DNA of 64,000 nt from assembly GCA_032622095.1 (NCBI GenBank), contig CP136067.1, forward strand, positions 181,694,556 to 181,758,555. Reading direction: 5' to 3'. This DNA comes from Siphonodentalium dalli (Eukaryota; Mollusca; Scaphopoda; Gadilida; Siphonodentaliidae). A program made the translations under genes and the position numbers. Positions 58,667 to 64,000 of this stretch are shown piece after piece. Every line of letters begins with the position of its first letter. Position 1 is the first letter of the stretch. Below the pieces are notes generated by a model that was given only the letters and a program-made list of their open reading frames with translations, made no database searches and was not told where the DNA came from.

Positions 58667-58790
58667 TCAGCATCAGTTTGCCCTAACATTTTCAGAGAAA
58701 TTCAGTAGGACCCAACCGCATCATAGCAGATTAGCAGGACCACTTGACCGGGGTGGAATATATTTGTTCTAGTCCGAATTGTCTAATTCC
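58667..58790 (+). repeat. GGACCACTTGACC module, copy 2
   Basis: GCATCAGTTTGCCCTA ... CCGCATCATAGCAG ... CAGGACCACTTGACC, then CTAGTCCGAATTGTCTAA, matching 59525-59730. Confidence 0.7.
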
Positions 58791-59138
58791 GAAATTACCA
58801 ATTTCACATTCCGGTTTGTAACTGTTTTCTTTATGTTCTGGCGGAATCGACGATTGTAAAATAATTTACCCCCCCCCCCCCAAATAAGTGAATTCTTTAA
58901 CTATTTCTAGGCTACAGCCTCCATACTTGAATGTGGGGAGATTTTTCGACCATTTCTTCGTGAAAATCATTATTATTAAAAAAAATTTGTATTGACTTGA
59001 AGCTTCCAAGCTTCTGCATAATCGACAAAGGCGAGGAGAGCCCCAGTGATATACCGGCTTTGTGTGCTCTGAAAATAAATGTTAATATAACATATATTTT
59101 TCAGCTGTTTTAAATATTTCGCACACAAGTGAGAGAAA

Positions 59139-59193
59139 AACGCTCTTTATTCATACCACACCAGGAATGTATTAACAATGAACGCTCTTTATT
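59139..59193 (-). other. Paired 13-bp motif, 59.1 kb
   Basis: AACGCTCTTTATT at 59139-59151 and 59181-59193, 42 bp apart, opposite orientation to the 58.4-kb pair. A 116-residue ORF (59178-59528) starts in the second motif but has no recognised domain. Confidence 0.65.
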
Positions 59194-59524
59194 GTTCAAT
59201 GCCAAAGAAGTTGGGGAACCGAACTTTCTCAATTCAATCTCTTGAACTAGGCTATGTGCGGCATACAGAGGCCTTATACGAATATAACAAACGCGAGCAT
59301 AATTTAGACCTTCAAACCACTTATTCCCATAATCACACTGGTAACTTAAATAATAAATATAATAAATATATTGTTTGTTCGCAACCAAATTACGACACTG
59401 ACTTAGCATATGTGGCGTTGAGCAATGCATTTGCTATGCATATTGTCCAAACTCACACAAGAGCAGACTTCAATTTTAGCTTGTACATTGTTTTAATTCG
59501 TTGTGGAACTCACGGTACTATTTG

Positions 59525-59730
59525 TTAACAGCATCAGTTTGCCCTACCATCATCAGAGCAATTCAGCAGGACCCAACCGCATCATAGCAGATAGGATAGG
59601 ATAATTTTATTTATAATACACATATTAATAGTACAATAAATTAACACATAACTAGATCATAATTCACTATATTGCTGGACCACTTGACCAGGGGTGATAT
59701 ATATTTTTCTAGTCCGAATTGTCTAACATT
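59525..59730 (+). repeat. GGACCACTTGACC module, copy 3, split by a LINE fragment
   Basis: Identical in order to copy 2 but interrupted after CATCATAGCAG by 59590-59671. Confidence 0.7.
59590..59671 (-). mobile_element. Very short LINE 3'-end insertion
   Basis: On the minus strand, ATTATAAATAAAATTATCC and (TATCC)n match the 3' end of the LINE at 7176-7701. It is a dead-on-arrival copy of about 80 bp. Comparison with the uninterrupted module at 58667 gives the empty site and suggests loss of a few bases. Confidence 0.7.
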
Positions 59731-60057
59731 GTTGTTATTACATTAAACAAATTCCACCCACCGTCTTTCTTAGTATCCCTATGATCATTCTAATCACCTA
59801 AGACTGTTCAGTTTCTTATTTGATTGATTGGTCACACCAATTTTACATTCCGGTGTGTCAGCAAGTGGAGAACACAGCAAACAATGACTTGCGATTGTTA
59901 TGACAATACCTGGGGAATATTTTAATATTCCACAGTTATTGTTAAAATAATGCACACTTATTGTTTAAATAATCCACAGCTATTGTTACCAGTGGGCAAT
60001 CGGCTGGATATTGTGCAAGGGAGAACAATAGAAAATATGGCGACTGTGGATTAAGTA
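59731..60057. other. No gene seen
   Basis: Contains AATATTTTAATATTCCAC and three TATTGTT-AAATAAT-CAC-type near-repeats (59935-59990). Spacer before the satellite. Confidence 0.4.
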
Positions 60058-61456
60058 GAAAGTAACCCCATGATAACGGGACGATTAATTACATGGGTTT
60101 AATATGAACTCGCCAGTGTACATGTCATTCTGTCGAAAGTAACCCCGTGATAACGGGACGATTAATTACATGGGTTTAATATGAACTCGCCAGTGTACAT
60201 GTCATTCTGTAGAAAGTAACCCCGTGATAACGGGACGATTAATTAAATGGGATTAATATGAACTCGCCAGTGTACATGTCATTCTGTAGAAAGTAACCCC
60301 ATGATAACGGGCCGATTAATTAAATGGGATTAATATGAACTCGCCAGTGTACATGTCATTCTGTCGAAAGTAACCCCATGATAACGGGCCGATTAATTAA
60401 ATGGGATTAATATGAAATCGCCAGTGTACATGTCATTCTGTCGAAAGTAACCCATGATAACGGGCCGATTAATTGAATGGGATTAATATGAACTCGCCAG
60501 TGTACATGTCATTCTGTCGAAAGTAACCCCGTGATAACGGGACGATTAATTAAATGGGATTAATATGAACTCGCCAGTGTACATGTCATTCTGTAGAAAG
60601 TAACCCCATGATAACGGGCCGATTAATTAAATGGGATTAATATGAACTCGCCAGTGTACATGTCATTCTGTCGAAAGTAACCCCATGATAACGGGCCGAT
60701 TAATTAAATGGGATTAATATGAAATCGCCAGTGTACATGTCATTCTGTCGAAAGTAACCCCATGATAACGGGCCGATTAATTAAATGGGATTAATATGAA
60801 CTCGCCAGTGTACATGTCATTCTGTCGAAAGTAACCCCGTGATAACGGGACGATTAATTAAATGGGATTAATATGAACTCGCCAGTGTACATGTCATTCT
60901 GTCGAAAGTAACCCCGTGATAACGGGACGATTAATTAAATGGGATTAATATGAACTCGCCAGTGTACATGTCATTCTGTCGAAAGTAACCCCGTGATAAC
61001 GGGCCGATTAATTAAATGGGATTAATATGAACTCGCCAGTGTACATGTCATTCTGTCGAAAGTAACCCCGTGATAACGGGACGATTAATTAAATGGGATT
61101 AATATGAACTCGCCAGTGTACATGTCATTCTGTCGAAAGTAACCCCGTGATAACGGGCCGATTAATTAAATGGGATTAATATGAACTCGCCAGTGTACAT
61201 GTCATTCTGTCGAAAGTAACCCCGTGATAACGGGCCGATTAATTAAATGGGATTAATATGAACTCGCCAGTGTACATGTCATTCTGTAGAAAGTAACCCC
61301 GTGATAACGGGCCGATTAATTAAATGGGATTAATATGAACTCGCCAGTGTACATGTCATTCTGTAGAAAGTAACCCCGTGATAACGGGCCGATTAATTAA
61401 ATGGGATTAATATGAACTCGCCAGTGTACATGTCATTCTGTCGAAAGTAACCCCAT
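60058..61456. repeat. 77-bp satellite, array 2 (about 18 units)
   Basis: Units of GAAAGTAACCCC(G/A)TGATAACGGG start at 60058 and recur every 77 bp to 61443 (one unit lacks a base). Each unit has a small palindrome CCCGTGATAACGGG and TTAATTAA. Variants G/A at the first palindrome and A/C in GG(A/C)CGATT occur in a mixed order. Confidence 0.95.
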
Positions 61457-62156
61457 GGACGGTCGACAGTATAACACCCAATTCTGCGATAGTTGGTGGA
61501 ACAAATATATCAAGATAAGAGAGCTGGCCCATCTATATCAGAATTGCGGTGAGCAAAGTTATATTTAAAACATATTAACATGGACCTGACTAGAATGTCT
61601 CCTGTACCTCCTTTGAACAATTTCCTTAACTTGTGAAATTCTATTTACACCCTCTATCCACCTGTTGGAAGTTTCTAATCGCTAACCGGGCACAACTGTA
61701 AGGTTAGGAATTTCCAACTGATGCCAATTTAGTCACGACCAATTTCACACCACTATGAAAAGTGGCCGAAATATTAAACTATGAAATCATTTGCAACCTA
61801 TTTTCGATGCGAAATATCCAACTGCATGATGGTGTGTTATATAGGCTTGAAACTTCCAACCAAAATAATGTTGCATATTTTTACCAAAGTTGGAACTCAT
61901 TTCGTCAATGTTTTAATGTTTCTCCAGCCGCAGCGTACATGTAAGTTGCATGGAAGGGTGCGCCCACTTACTATATTGTTCACCCCAACAGCAGAACATT
62001 CTGCAAAATTATAATTTGTATTAATTTATGTGTGAGAAATCGAAGTGACATTGACGAAATTAGTTCAATATACAACTTTTTCATCGAAATTAGTTTTATT
62101 TTGTTCGACCCCCCTCCCTTTTTCCCATACATAAGAATGTCAATTACAACAGTTTC
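61457..62156. other. No gene seen
   Basis: Several GAAATTTCCAACTG-like strings (61708, 61811, 61849). ORFs 61762-61944 and 61781-62014 overlap each other and have no domains. Confidence 0.4.
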
Positions 62157-62340
62157 GTGTTGTGGTTAAGACAGTCGCGCTTGCGTTATGTTATTAAGCA
62201 AATAAACGGAAAACCTGATAATTCGAGCGTCGGTACAACTCGCACCTACTTTGCACTTGTCTGTTGTTCCATGCTCGAATGCTGGTTCGTTGATTTCTTG
62301 GTAAGACAACCCAAGCGCAGTGTCTTAGCCATTAAGAGCC
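62157..62340. repeat. Inverted pair of tRNA-like heads
   Basis: GTGGTTAAGACAGTCGCGCTT at 62160 and, complemented, AATGGCTAAGACACTGCGCTT at 62336-62316. Each is followed inward by a TTCGAGC string resembling a B box. Either two tRNA-derived SINE heads in opposite orientation or a TIR element. Confidence 0.4.
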
Positions 62341-63360
62341 ATCAAAAGAACAAAATATTATTAGCCAGCGATGCCTGTTAAAGAGATTTCGCAACACTCA
62401 TTGATAAAGTATGTTAAGGCTCCGATAGATAGATTTACGAGAAAGTTTAAGGTTCGGACGGACATGTTGCCAAAATTTCCTGGTATTTCAAAATGGGTAT
62501 TCTCAAATCTGTCAGGAATTTCTTTGTGAAATATGGCATAGGCGATTATTGTGACAAAATATTTAAGAACCATCGACTCATTTGGGTATTATAATAACCA
62601 TTTACTTTACTTTTATGGCATGAAACATATTTAAAATTCCACTGTATTCTGGTACCACGAACTTCTGTAATACCGATTTTTTTCAAAAGTGTAGTTCAAA
62701 TATCAATGATATCATATATGAACACCACGAGAGGAGACTAAATTATTCTTGTGAAATTTAATGATTATTTTAATTTAGAAAGGCAACTACCCACAAATAA
62801 TGTTTTATATTTGAGATTTTCATGTTATGCCTGAAATGCCAAACATTGGGCTCAAATGAGTTGTGAGTCATGGGTTCATAACCAAGTTAAAGCTGAACAA
62901 CATGTCTCTTAACAATGTGATCTAATTCCAGTTGATTTCTCCCTGCACGAGTAGACCACACTGCATATCAACATTTGTTTTCATTGGGCTGGAATATTTG
63001 TGACTGCGTTATTCTTCAATGAAGACAGTTAAGCATGTCGGCGGCTGTCGTACTGCGCAAAGATTGTCTCTCTACCACGGGATTTTATTTACTCGTTCTA
63101 CTACTAGTCAGTCCGATATCCACAACATTAACACACGTTACAATGTATATCCATAACAATACCATAGTATTAACATACGTTAGAATGTGGCTGAATCTGA
63201 ATATTGTCTCACTCAAGCGTGGGTGACCATTATACGGTTACTTTTATTTATGTATTCACTCAAATCGTCAAATATGACACAATAGAGCTCGGTGGAATAC
63301 AGTGCATATAATTTCTGTGCAAATTACAAAAGTGGTGCGCGTTGAAAATTACACATCTCT
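62341..63360. other. No gene seen
   Basis: AT-rich, short ORFs only. Confidence 0.4.
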
Positions 63361-63377
63361 ATATATAAAACCCGTCG

Positions 63378-63414
63378 TCTGTGTGTGTGTGTGTGTATCT
63401 GTGTGTGTGTGTAT
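63378..63414. repeat. (TG)n microsatellite
   Basis: Two TG runs split by ATC. The ORF 63302-63511 reads through it and is an artefact. Confidence 0.9.
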
Positions 63415-63779
63415 AACTCGGTCACGCTTTTGGCGCGTTTATAACTTTTCAACCATGCGTCCAATGTGGCCCAAATTTGTACCACGACCTATAGTGTGTC
63501 ATAAAAGGTGACTCACCAAATTTCACGCCGATTGGTTAAAGCAAACCTGAGATCTAACATGGTCCCCAAATGCAGCATTTGCACTCAAGTAGACACTATT
63601 TCTTATGACGTTTGTCGAAATGACGTCATTGACGTCGAATGCAAACCAACACTTGCTTTGCTATTGTAGGCGAAACTTCCATGCGCTCTACCAAAGCGTT
63701 GTTGGAAATTAATGTGTCAGTTCAGGTTCAGTGTGAATTTAGGTAACGAATGTTGATTTGTCGCGGAAGTGCATGTATA

Positions 63780-63885
63780 GTGGGGTGTAGAGTCAAGACT
63801 CGAACGTTCTACCGTCGTTGGGAATGGGTGGATGTAGTGGTGTGCAGAGCCAAGACTCGAACGTTCGTCGTTGGGAATGGGTGCT
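63780..63885. repeat. Tandem duplication of about 60 bp
   Basis: AAGACTCGAACGTTC followed by GTCGTTGGGAATGGGTG occurs at about 63795 and 63853. Confidence 0.75.
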
Positions 63886-64000
63886 AATATGGTATTTTAA
63901 TTTGCCAGTTGGGTTTGAACATACGTAAAGAATGCTGTCTTTGATACGAAAGTTGTGCATTGAGTGTGGAATCGAAGGAGTACCGGTATACACGTGGGTA

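Noticed and set aside
59178-59528. 116-residue ORF starting in the 13-bp motif
   Set aside because: No recognised domain, no homologous reading near the other motif pairs, AT-rich composition. Could be re-opened with transcript evidence.
60058-61456. CRISPR-like array because of the small palindrome in each unit
   Set aside because: The whole 77-bp unit is conserved; there are no unique spacers. It is a satellite.

Overview
This window is AT-rich animal nuclear DNA with few genes and many repeats. Split exons with GT/AG boundaries, degenerate LINE reverse transcriptases, hAT and PIF/Harbinger transposase remnants, many short inverted-repeat elements (MITEs) and several satellite arrays all point to a metazoan. 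The GT92 glycosyltransferase, the TatD-like ORF and the LINE types fit a lophotrochozoan, probably a mollusc. That taxonomic call is inference. Nothing looks bacterial or plasmid-like.

Layout. 1-2505: 3' part of a decayed coding unit (C2H2 zinc finger, short PLTG repeats, then a TatD-type metal-dependent nuclease domain), followed by a polypurine tract and what looks like an LTR. This suggests an LTR retroelement carrying a nuclease ORF. 3.7-7.7 kb: a hairpin, a dispersed repeat, a LINE remnant, and a LINE whose 5' part is inverted (twin-priming structure). 7.7-12 kb: AT-rich and non-coding. 12-14 kb: a long hairpin, a 36-bp satellite, a long-TIR element and a dispersed repeat. 14.4-21.5 kb, minus strand: the only convincing host gene, a two-coding-exon type II membrane glycosyltransferase of family GT92. 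Its 5.6-kb intron is packed with MITEs and a dead LINE.

21.7-27.5 kb: TTAA-flanked and long-TIR MITEs, a duplicated small ORF with a signal peptide, and a long hairpin. 27.5-28.5 kb: a truncated HARBI1-like transposase ORF. 29.9-31.0 kb: a LINE 3' end. 31.7-34.6 kb: further MITEs. 34.9-36.1 kb: a very homogeneous 56-bp satellite. 38.4-41.5 kb: a 3-kb structure with about 1-kb inverted arms. 41.6-49.2 kb: rearranged copies of two repeat modules. 50.2-51.7 kb: a fossil hAT transposase. 52.0-53.3 kb: a degenerate minisatellite and a tandem duplication. 53.9-55.6 kb: nested TIR elements. 56.3-61.5 kb: two arrays of the same 77-bp satellite flanking a region with paired 13-bp motifs. 61.5-64 kb: short repeats and a TG microsatellite.

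No operon or multigene pathway is present. The themes are genome parasitism and hairpin DNA. One 67-bp near-perfect palindrome occurs at least 11 times in several unrelated element contexts, two satellites of unrelated unit share one flank, and a 13-bp motif occurs in pairs 42-44 bp apart. All identifications come from reading motifs by eye; no database search was run.
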